A stretch of DNA of 64,000 bases from Shewanella loihica PV-4 (GTDB taxonomy: Bacteria > Pseudomonadota > Gammaproteobacteria > Enterobacterales > Shewanellaceae): the NCBI RefSeq assembly GCF_000016065.1, contig NC_009092.1:1240001-1304000 (forward strand), written 5' to 3'. Positions 57,109-64,000 of this stretch are shown here, piece by piece; the stretch's first letter is position 1, and the number at the start of each line of letters is the position of its first letter. The notes below the pieces were generated by a model that ran no database searches, was not told the origin of the DNA, and was given only the letters and a program-made list of their open reading frames with translations. A program made the translations under genes and the position numbers.

Positions 57109-57695
57109 AGAAGGCTATATTGAGCGCCGCACTTATTAGCACACTAGGCGCGGGGGCATTCATGTTACCGGCTACGGCCAACGCCGCCAATTATGTGATA
57201 GATACCCAAGGCGCCCACGCCTCGGTGCAGTTTAAGGTGAGCCACTTAGGTTATAGCTTCGTGGTGGGACGCTTTAACGAGTTTGCTGGCGACTTTAGTT
57301 TCGATAGCAAGCATATGGCTGATGCCAAGGTAAATGTAACGATCAACACGGCGAGCCTCGACTCTAACCACGCCGAGCGTGACAAGCACCTGAGAAGCGA
57401 AGACTTCCTTAATGTGGCTAAGCATCCCGAGGCTAGCTTTAAGTCGACCTCGGTCAAAGAGCTGGGTGACGGCAAGTTTGTGCTCAATGGCATGCTGACC
57501 CTTAACGGGGTGACTAAGCCTGTAGCAATCGATGCCAAATTTATTGGTGAAGGGCAAGACCCTTGGGGGGGCTACCGCGCCGGTTTCGTCGGCCAGACAG
57601 AATTTGCCCTGAAAGACTATGATATCAAGATGGATCTTGGCCCAGCGTCCAGCCATGTGACCCTAGATCTCGTGGTCGAAGGCATTCGTCAGTAG
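57105..57695 (+). CDS. yceI: YceI-family periplasmic protein
   Basis: 196 residues. Signal peptide ends at TANA/ANYV. Mature part is the YceI lipocalin-like barrel: [23 protein letters not shown] (in part), [27 protein letters not shown] and [12 protein letters not shown]. The family binds polyisoprenoids such as ubiquinone-8 within the barrel. Co-translated with the cytochrome b561 gene. AAGGAGACACA gives the ribosome site. Confidence 0.95.
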   Translation: MKKAILSAALISTLGAGAFMLPATANAANYVIDTQGAHASVQFKVSHLGYSFVVGRFNEFAGDFSFDSKHMADAKVNVTINTASLDSNHAERDKHLRSEDFLNVAKHPEASFKSTSVKELGDGKFVLNGMLTLNGVTKPVAIDAKFIGEGQDPWGGYRAGFVGQTEFALKDYDIKMDLGPASSHVTLDLVVEGIRQ

Positions 57696-57724
57696 TGACG
57701 GCTTAAACAACCCCCCCATTATAG

Positions 57725-57748
57725 AAAAAGCGCCAATAGGCGCTTTTT
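57725..57748. terminator. Terminator between yceI and yggX
   Basis: AAAAAGCGCC (57725-57734) / GGCGCTTTTT (57739-57748), loop AATA; symmetric for convergent genes. Confidence 0.9.
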
Positions 57749-57771
57749 ATTTTTATAGAGCGAGTAATTTA

Positions 57772-58050
57772 TTACTCGTCATCTTTTTGCGGCACATAGC
57801 CTTCGATCTCGACCTCTTTGCCCTCAAACAGGAAGTTAACCATCTGCTCTTCGAGGAACTTGCGATCGTCAACATTCATCATGTTGAGTTTCTTCTCATT
57901 GATCAGCATGGTCTGCTTGGCCTGCCAGAGCGACCAGGCTTCCTGGCTGATGTTGTCAAAAATTCGCTTACCGAGTTCACCCGGGTAGAGCTGAAAGGCT
58001 AGGCCGTCTGCCTCTTTCTTAAGATACTGGCAGTTCACTGTACGCGCCAT
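57772..58050 (-). CDS. yggX: Fe(II) trafficking / oxidative damage protection protein YggX
   Basis: 92 residues. [34 protein letters not shown] and [17 protein letters not shown] are the family's signature blocks, with Cys7 implicated in function in Salmonella. Protects iron-sulfur enzymes from oxidation. Two bases downstream of mutY, an iron-sulfur DNA glycosylase gene, as in E. coli. Confidence 0.96.
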   Translation of the reverse strand: MARTVNCQYLKKEADGLAFQLYPGELGKRIFDNISQEAWSLWQAKQTMLINEKKLNMMNVDDRKFLEEQMVNFLFEGKEVEIEGYVPQKDDE

Positions 58051-58052
58051 GA

Positions 58053-59111
58053 TTACTCCTTATTTGATACTGAACCTAAGCTGGCGAGGATCCGCTCTGT
58101 GGCGGCGGCCAGACCAACCTTGGGTGGCTTGGCTATGTTATACCAGAGAGAGCCGCTCTCTTCCATGATCTCATGTGCGCTTGTGGTTTGGTGTGCCACA
58201 AAGGCGCTGATATCCAGATGGAAATGGCTGAAGGTGTGACGAAAACTGTCTATGGGCTCCTCACTAATAAGAGTTAGGCCGTTTGTTTTGGCAAACTCCT
58301 CGAGCGCCTCCTGGCTGTCAAACTGTGGGAAGCACCAGAGCCCGCCCCAGATCCCCGCAGGTGGGCGTTTGCTCATCAGCACCCTATCGTCATCTTTAAT
58401 CACTAGCATATAGCCGAGCTTTTCCGGAATCGTCTTCTTCGGTTTCTTGCCGGGAAACTCAGTCTGGCGGCCCATCAGCTGCGCCTTACAGTCGATGGCG
58501 ACGGGGCAGAGCTCGCACCTGGGCTTAGAGCGGGTGCAGATACTGGCGCCAATATCCATCATCGCCTGATTATATTGGGTTACGCCTGTCTTAGGGGTCA
58601 GGCTGTTGGTGAGCTGCCATAGCTGCTGCTCCACCTCGCGTTTGCCGGGCCAGCCAGCTATGGCGCCATGTCTTGCGAGCACTCGCTTGACGTTGCCATC
58701 TAATATGGGGTGATGTTGTCCAAGAGAGAGTGAGAGTACCGCCCCAGCGGTCGAGCGGCCAATACCCGGTAGGGCGAGTACCTGCTCGAATTGGGTTGGG
58801 AAGACACCATCATAGTCGCTGGCGATCAGCTGGGCACTCTTATGTAGGTTACGCGCCCTGGCGTAATAGCCTAGGCCGGTCCAGTGGTGCAGCACCTCAT
58901 CCTGATCGGCATTTGCCAAGTCCAAGATAGTGGGGAAGCGCGCCATAAAGGCTTCGAAGTAGGGGATAACTGTGGCAACCTGAGTCTGTTGCAACATGAT
59001 CTCGGACACCCATACCTTATAAGGGGTCTTATCTTGTTGCCAGGGAAGATGCTTGCGTCCGTGTTTGTCGTACCAGGTGACGATGCGCTGGTGAAATTGC
59101 TCTGTTTTCAT
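58053..59111 (-). CDS. mutY: A/G-specific adenine DNA glycosylase
   Basis: 352 residues from the ATG at 59111. The frame extends 16 codons upstream without family similarity. Removes A mispaired with 8-oxoguanine. Catalytic Glu in [13 protein letters not shown], helix-hairpin-helix [15 protein letters not shown], catalytic Asp region [13 protein letters not shown], 4Fe-4S ligands in [17 protein letters not shown]. The C-terminal Nudix-like domain (about 230-350) recognises 8-oxoG. Operon with yggX. Confidence 0.97.
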   Translation of the reverse strand: MKTEQFHQRIVTWYDKHGRKHLPWQQDKTPYKVWVSEIMLQQTQVATVIPYFEAFMARFPTILDLANADQDEVLHHWTGLGYYARARNLHKSAQLIASDYDGVFPTQFEQVLALPGIGRSTAGAVLSLSLGQHHPILDGNVKRVLARHGAIAGWPGKREVEQQLWQLTNSLTPKTGVTQYNQAMMDIGASICTRSKPRCELCPVAIDCKAQLMGRQTEFPGKKPKKTIPEKLGYMLVIKDDDRVLMSKRPPAGIWGGLWCFPQFDSQEALEEFAKTNGLTLISEEPIDSFRHTFSHFHLDISAFVAHQTTSAHEIMEESGSLWYNIAKPPKVGLAAATERILASLGSVSNKE

Positions 59112-59394
59112 GGCGCTCAGTCTATAGAGGGGCAAGGTTTTTCTCAACCAAAATGGCATCTCAAGGGCGCCATGGCTCGCACGCCGTGGGATAATTGGTA
59201 TACTTTGGCAACATAGGGCTTGCCTTAGCGCAGTAACTTTGGATAATGCCCTTCTTTTTATAATTTTCCAATCATATAAGTGTCAGGATCCCGTGGGATC
59301 ATATGAGTTTGTGAGTCGAGCCTAGAGTCGCTTGACGCTGACTTTTTCTCGGCGCTATATGGCCAACCAATGGCAGATCTGAGGCTGAAAAATA

Positions 59395-60111
59395 ATGAGC
59401 GAAGTGACCACCGCAGAGTTTAACGAAGAGGGTAAATACCTTCGCAAAGTGAGAAGCTTTGTTTTACGTGAAGGACGTTTGACCAAGGGCCAGGCGCAGG
59501 CGATGGAGCAGCAATGGCCTGTGATGGGACTGGACTACTCGCCCGAGCCTTTGGATCTGGTCAAGGTGTTTGGCCGGCAGGCCGATACCGTGCTGGAGAT
59601 AGGGTTCGGCATGGGCGCCTCACTGGTTGAGATGGCTAAGGCAGCTCCCGAGCTTAACTTTATCGGTATCGAAGTTCACAAGCCTGGCGTGGGTGCTTGT
59701 CTTGCTGATGCGGCTGAGGCCGGCGTCACCAACTTGCGTGTGTTCCACCACGACGCCATCGAGGTGTTGGAAAACAGCATCCAAAGCGGCAGCCTGGCCA
59801 GAGTACAGCTATTCTTCCCAGATCCTTGGCACAAGAAGCGTCATCATAAGCGCCGTATCGTTCAGCCGGAATTTGCCGAGCTTATCCGCCGCTGCCTTAA
59901 GATAGGTGGTGTGTTCCACCTGGCGACCGATTGGGAAAACTACAGCGAGCACATGTTAGAGGTGATGAGCGCGGCGCCTGGCTATAAGAACCAGGCGCAG
60001 GATGGCGACTTCGTGCCCCGTCCAGATCATCGACCGCTGACCAAGTTTGAGGCCAGGGGCCATCGTCTGGGACATGGCGTCTGGGATCTGATGTTCGAGC
60101 GTACCGAGTAA
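59395..60111 (+). CDS. trmB: tRNA (guanine-N7-)-methyltransferase
   Basis: 238 residues. Methylates G46 in the tRNA variable loop. SAM-binding [30 protein letters not shown] and the catalytic/substrate block [18 protein letters not shown] are unmistakable. Divergent from mutY over 283 bases with no other feature evident; yggL follows after 30 bases. Confidence 0.97.
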   Translation: MSEVTTAEFNEEGKYLRKVRSFVLREGRLTKGQAQAMEQQWPVMGLDYSPEPLDLVKVFGRQADTVLEIGFGMGASLVEMAKAAPELNFIGIEVHKPGVGACLADAAEAGVTNLRVFHHDAIEVLENSIQSGSLARVQLFFPDPWHKKRHHKRRIVQPEFAELIRRCLKIGGVFHLATDWENYSEHMLEVMSAAPGYKNQAQDGDFVPRPDHRPLTKFEARGHRLGHGVWDLMFERTE

Positions 60112-60141
60112 GCTTAATTTCTATAAAAAGAGGGAATACAC

Positions 60142-60465
60142 ATGGCAACACGTAGTCGTCGTTTACGTAAAAAATTACGCATTGATGAGTTTCAAGAGTT
60201 CGGCTTCGATGTGAATTGGACCTTCGATGATTCGGTAAGCGAAGAGCAGATCGATGCTATCGTCGATCAGTTTATCGACCAGGTGATCGAGGTGAGAAAG
60301 CTAGGTTTCCACGGTGGCGGCCATAAAGAGTGGGAAGGCATCATCGCCACTCAAACTATCGGCAAGTGCACCGAAGAAGACAGGCAGGCCGTGAGTGACT
60401 TCTGGAAGAGTCAGCCGGTAAAAGACGTCGTGGTCAGCGAGCTGTACGACATCTGGTGGAACTAA
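60142..60465 (+). CDS. yggL: YggL family 50S ribosome-binding protein
   Basis: 107 residues (DUF469). [21 protein letters not shown] and VNWTF ... [19 protein letters not shown] are the typical blocks. E. coli YggL binds the large subunit. AGAGGGAA upstream; stop codon overlaps the glsB ATG by one base (TAATG), so translation is coupled. Confidence 0.95.
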   Translation: MATRSRRLRKKLRIDEFQEFGFDVNWTFDDSVSEEQIDAIVDQFIDQVIEVRKLGFHGGGHKEWEGIIATQTIGKCTEEDRQAVSDFWKSQPVKDVVVSELYDIWWN

Positions 60466-61379
60466 TGCCACAGAAGGACCTGCTCGAGACTATTATCGAG
60501 CAGGTGCGTCCTCTGCTGGGAAAGGGCAAGGTCGCCGACTATATTCCTGCCCTGGCCGAGGTGGATCCTACCAAGCTTGGGATCGCCGTGACCACAATCG
60601 ATGGTCAAACCATAGGGGCTGGAGACTATCTCGAGCCCTTTTCGATCCAGAGTATCTCTAAGGTCTTTAGCCTCACGGTCGCCCTGACCCTGTACGAGGA
60701 GGCCGAGATCTGGTCTCGCGTCGGTAAGGAGCCCTCGGGGCAGTCCTTTAACTCCCTGGTGCAGATAGAGCTCGAGCGCGGAGTACCGAGAAACCCCTTT
60801 ATCAACGCCGGCGCACTTATTATCGCCGATCTGTTGCAGAGTCGCCTCGGCGCGCCTAAGCATCGTATGCTCGAGGTGGTCAGAAAGCTGAGCGCCAACC
60901 CTCATGTGATTTATGATAAGCGTGTCGCGGCCTCTGAATATGAGCACAGCGCCCGTAACGCTGCCATCGCTTACCTGATGAAGTCCTTCGGCAACTTTAA
61001 TAACGATGTCGATAGGGTGCTGAGAAACTACTTTCACTACTGCGCGCTGAAGATGAGCTGCGCCGATCTATCCAAAGCCATGCTCTATCTGGCCAACCGA
61101 GGCCAGAGCCTCTCGGCAGAGCAGGTGGTTTCGCCCATACAGACACGTAAGCTTAACGCCCTGTTGGCGACATCTGGTCTGTACGACGGTGCGGGTGAGT
61201 TTGCCTATCGGGTCGGCATGCCGGGTAAGAGCGGCGTGGGCGGCGGCATCATAGCCGTGATCCCGGGCGATATGAGCATCTGTGTCTGGTCACCCGAGCT
61301 AGATAAAAACGGTAACTCTCTAGCGGGCACCGCCGCACTCGAGAAGCTCTCCCAAGCCCTGGGCCGTTCTATCTTCTAA
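60465..61379 (+). CDS. glsB: Glutaminase
   Basis: 304 residues from ATG 60465; an in-frame GTG inside yggL is not needed. Hydrolyses glutamine to glutamate and ammonia. Serine-dependent beta-lactamase-like fold: nucleophile and Lys in [22 protein letters not shown], Tyr/Asn in [15 protein letters not shown], and [12 protein letters not shown]. Length is typical of GlsB. Coupled to yggL. In E. coli yggL is followed directly by yggN, so glsB is an added gene here. Confidence 0.96.
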   Translation: MPQKDLLETIIEQVRPLLGKGKVADYIPALAEVDPTKLGIAVTTIDGQTIGAGDYLEPFSIQSISKVFSLTVALTLYEEAEIWSRVGKEPSGQSFNSLVQIELERGVPRNPFINAGALIIADLLQSRLGAPKHRMLEVVRKLSANPHVIYDKRVAASEYEHSARNAAIAYLMKSFGNFNNDVDRVLRNYFHYCALKMSCADLSKAMLYLANRGQSLSAEQVVSPIQTRKLNALLATSGLYDGAGEFAYRVGMPGKSGVGGGIIAVIPGDMSICVWSPELDKNGNSLAGTAALEKLSQALGRSIF

Positions 61380-61678
61380 AAGAGCGCCTGGTTAATTTAA
61401 ACCATCGTTCTGTCTTTATCCTTCTCTGCATTCTACTGTTCATGTCTTAGCTGTATTCAAATCGATGGTGAAATTTACTAAAAACTGGTTGAAGGCTTTA
61501 CTTTTGTTAGCCCATCGCCGACTTACAGCCTTAGTCCACATAGTAAGTTTTGCCTAATTCATTGATTATATTTGATTAGTTAAAATTGGCACGATACCTG
61601 TATTGTTAGTCATCAACGACACATGGTGCACCTTAAGCTTCTCATCATGTGATTTTCGATGACTTAAGGAATAAGAAT

Positions 61679-62509
61679 ATGAAGAAATTGACCGCATCTC
61701 TTGGACTGACAGCTTTCGTACTTGCCACCACCAGCGCCGCCTGGGCCGGTGAAGATAAGGACAACCATATCTCGTTCGGACGGGATGACAAACAGTGCGA
61801 GGTGAGCCTCAACTATGATGTTTCGGTCGAGCCGAGCAAGTTGGTGGTCAGTGAGGCGAAGAAAGAAGTGTATCGCATCGAACTTGGACGTCTCTATGTT
61901 AACGGTGACAAGGTTGAGCTAAACGACAAGCAGCAGGCGCTGGTTAATCAGTATGCCGGTGAGGTGTCTAAGCAGCTTCCCGAGGTGATCGACGTGGTGC
62001 ATGACGCCGTCGATATCGCGTCTACCGCCGTGAGCATGGCGCTCACGCCGCTGCTGGGTGATGCCGCCGGTGCCAAGATCGATGAGATGATGGACGGCCT
62101 GTCGAAGCGTATCGACACGGTTGCCTATCAAAATGGCGACAAGTTCTACCTGGGCGCCACCGAATCTTCTATCGAAGACACCTTCGGCAAAGAGTTCGAA
62201 CAAGAGATGGAGCAGCTGGTGCAGAGCTCTATCGGTAGCATGATGATGACCCTGGGCAGCGAGATGATGAAGGGCGACGGCGAGAGCTTCGAGGAGAAGA
62301 TGAATGCCTTCTCAGCCAAGATGGACAAGGTGGGTGACGATATCGAAGCCCAGATTGAACAGCAGGCCACAGATCTCGAGGCGCGCGCCGACAAGCTATG
62401 TGACAACTTCCAGCAGCTGGTGGCCCTAGAGTCCCAGATGCGCAGTGAAGTACCGGCCCTACGTGACTACCCACTGGTGAGCGCTAAGCAACAAACCCTG
62501 CGGGAATAG
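61679..62509 (+). CDS. YggN-like periplasmic protein (DUF2884)
   Basis: 276 residues from ATG 61679 (AAGGA eight bases upstream); the frame is open ten codons earlier from a GTG with no ribosome site. Signal peptide ends AAWA/GE. The mature part is highly charged and mostly helical, with a Met-rich stretch (SSIGSMMMTLGSEMM) and amphipathic helices to the end. Position after trmB-yggL and overall pattern match E. coli YggN/DUF2884. Function unknown. The 299-base gap from glsB (61380-61678) is AT-rich and probably holds its promoter. Confidence 0.8.
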   Translation: MKKLTASLGLTAFVLATTSAAWAGEDKDNHISFGRDDKQCEVSLNYDVSVEPSKLVVSEAKKEVYRIELGRLYVNGDKVELNDKQQALVNQYAGEVSKQLPEVIDVVHDAVDIASTAVSMALTPLLGDAAGAKIDEMMDGLSKRIDTVAYQNGDKFYLGATESSIEDTFGKEFEQEMEQLVQSSIGSMMMTLGSEMMKGDGESFEEKMNAFSAKMDKVGDDIEAQIEQQATDLEARADKLCDNFQQLVALESQMRSEVPALRDYPLVSAKQQTLRE

Positions 62510-62549
62510 CCCGCAAACGATTTCCTCTGGCATAGCAAGATCCACATTT

Positions 62550-62582
62550 CCCTGCACTTACCTTGGGTGCAGGGCTTTTTTT
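62550..62582 (+). terminator. Terminator after the YggN-like gene
   Basis: CCCTGCAC (62550-62557) / GTGCAGGG (62567-62574), then C and seven T. The remaining 270 bases to the LysR gene are AT-rich with no further feature seen. Confidence 0.85.
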
Positions 62583-62854
62583 ATTCTGGACCTGCCATTG
62601 TTATGACTTTTCCTCCACTCCTAACTGGGTGTATAGTGGCTAGAAAATAGGTATTAGAATCAAAGAGCAAATCTTTGGTATACTTGTAAAAAATAATAAC
62701 AATGCTGGCGAAATTTCGATAACGAAATGGCTAACAGTCTGACTCTACTCTTAAAATAATCTGCATAGTCAAGGGGATAACTTCGCGTTTAGGAGGTATC
62801 TCTATGATTTATAATTGGTATTTATAGGGTCGCAAACACCTTAAGGCTATTTAA

Positions 62855-63796
62855 ATGTTAGAACTTTTAGAACCTATTGCAATTTTTACTCATGTTGCTC
62901 GCGCCGGGAGCTTTAGCTCTGCCGCGCGAAAATTGGGGATTTCTAAATCAAAGGTCAGTACTCAGGTTGCCGACCTTGAGCATAAATTAGGTGTTCAGCT
63001 GATACAGCGTACCACTCGTAGCTTGAGTCTAACCGAGGCCGGACAGCTGCTTTATGCCCAGGGTGAAGAGTTGCTTCGCGATGCCGATCAGGCGGTCGCC
63101 AGCGTACACAATCTCAACGATGCCACGCGCGGCGTACTCAAGGTGGGGATCTCCCAATCCTTCGGTACCATGCACATCATTCCTGCCTTACCAGATTTCA
63201 TGGCCAGACACCCTGAGTTGGAGCTACAGGTTAGCCTGTTGGATCATAAGGTTGACGTGGTCAGTGAGGGCTTAGATCTCCTGTTGACCATGTCTGAGCA
63301 GCTGCCGCTTGGCATGGTGGCCAGGCCCCTGATGAAGTGTCAGTTCCTGCTGGCAGCATCTCCCGAGTATGTGGCCAAGCACGGTTACCCTGAGCGTCCA
63401 GAGCAGCTGGTGGACCATAACTGCCTCGTGTATCACGGCGAGTGGCATGAGCACAGCGTGTGGCAGTTTAAGAAGGGTGACGATTATTGTGAGATTGGCG
63501 TATCGGGTAACTTCAGGGTCGACAACGCGCCGGCGCTCAAGTCTGCAGCCGTGAGCGGTCTGGGTGTGGTGTATCTCGCCAGTTACCTGCTTGAGAATGA
63601 GATAGAGAAGGGCACCCTGGTTCCCTTATTGCCGGAATGGCAGTTGACTCACCATCTGCCATTGCAGGCCGTTTACCCAAGACGTAAACACCTGGCACCT
63701 AAGGTGAGCGCCTTTATCGACTTCATTAAGGATCATATCGGTTCACCACCATATTGGGATGAGCCATACGCCGCCCTGTATGCCCAGCGTAAATAG
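62855..63796 (+). CDS. LysR-family transcriptional regulator
   Basis: 313 residues. N-terminal winged HTH IAIFTHVARAGSFSSAARKLGISKSKVSTQVADLE (in pieces) with wing LIQRTTRSLSLTEAG, a linker helix, then the two-lobed effector domain from about 90 (GVLKVGISQSFGTMHIIPAL). The form is close to the CrgA/AaeR-like branch. AAGG eight bases upstream of the ATG. Neither neighbour is in the window on the far side, so the target is unknown. Own terminator downstream. Confidence 0.93.
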   Translation: MLELLEPIAIFTHVARAGSFSSAARKLGISKSKVSTQVADLEHKLGVQLIQRTTRSLSLTEAGQLLYAQGEELLRDADQAVASVHNLNDATRGVLKVGISQSFGTMHIIPALPDFMARHPELELQVSLLDHKVDVVSEGLDLLLTMSEQLPLGMVARPLMKCQFLLAASPEYVAKHGYPERPEQLVDHNCLVYHGEWHEHSVWQFKKGDDYCEIGVSGNFRVDNAPALKSAAVSGLGVVYLASYLLENEIEKGTLVPLLPEWQLTHHLPLQAVYPRRKHLAPKVSAFIDFIKDHIGSPPYWDEPYAALYAQRK

Positions 63797-63897
63797 CAGG
63801 ATGTGGCTGAAAAAACAGCATTTTATCCATGTTGCTGTTAAGGTCTTTACCATTTTCAGTTATCAATAACTTAAAAACATTGTTCTGATAACAAGAC

Positions 63898-63937
63898 GAT
63901 AACCCCCGGTATTTTTGATGTCGGGGGTTATCTTTTT
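63898..63937 (+). terminator. Terminator after the LysR gene
   Basis: 11-bp perfect stem GATAACCCCCG (63898-63908) / CGGGGGTTATC (63922-63932) followed by TTTTT. The final 63 bases of the window show nothing. Confidence 0.88.
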
Positions 63938-64000
63938 ATAATCATGTAGTTGCACTGGTATTACCTCTCTATTTTGCGATGGCTTATTTAGCTTGAGCTA

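Overview
The window is a chromosomal segment from a marine gamma-proteobacterium, most likely Shewanella or a very close relative. The evidence is the threonine operon beside slyD, the ribF-ileS-lspA-fkpB-ispH order, the mutY-yggX / trmB-yggL blocks, and above all a GlcNAc/chitin locus of the nagR-TonB receptor-hexosaminidase-nagK-nagA-nagX-nagP type known from Shewanella. There is no phage, insertion sequence, CRISPR array or rRNA. Two tRNA genes (Thr-UGU, Phe-GAA) are present.

Layout: 1-7.9 kb holds the end of a small membrane protein gene, slyD, thrLABC with a complete attenuator, a small lipoprotein gene and nfo. 8.0-11.9 kb holds a hybrid histidine kinase, an overlapping response regulator without a DNA-binding domain, a hemerythrin-like protein and a DUF3545 protein. 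12.3-19 kb is mostly on the minus strand: tal-pgi, an OmpA-type porin and a phosphoketolase. A sodium:amino-acid symporter gene diverges from the phosphoketolase gene across a perfect CRP palindrome. 20.9-24.2 kb holds yaaA, an M28 peptidase, a HlyU-like ArsR regulator and rpsT. 24.5-31.8 kb holds murJ and ribF-ileS-lspA-fkpB-ispH. 32.0-39.4 kb is an AT-richer minor-pilin cluster (pilV-pilW-pilX-pilY1-pilE-small secreted protein) convergent with two fimT-type pseudopilin genes. 39.6-40 kb holds glnB.

40.1-55.8 kb is the most distinctive region. It carries a LacI-type regulator, a TonB-dependent receptor, a flavin-dependent tryptophan-halogenase-like protein, a SapC-family protein, a GH20 hexosaminidase lipoprotein, GlcNAc kinase, GlcNAc-6-P deacetylase, a NagX-type membrane protein and a NagP-type permease. 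Five copies of an 18-bp pseudo-palindrome (AATGACAGCGTTGTCATT or one to three changes from it) lie upstream of these units and are the probable NagR operators. The genes outline outer-membrane uptake of chitooligosaccharides, hydrolysis to GlcNAc, inner-membrane import, phosphorylation and deacetylation. The glucosamine-6-phosphate deaminase that should complete the route is not in the window.

56.0-64 kb holds the two tRNAs, cytochrome b561 + YceI, yggX/mutY, trmB-yggL-glsB, yggN and a LysR regulator. Most of the window is conserved housekeeping sequence. The regulatory layout of the GlcNAc locus, the halogenase-like gene inside it, and the phosphoketolase are the parts most worth following up.
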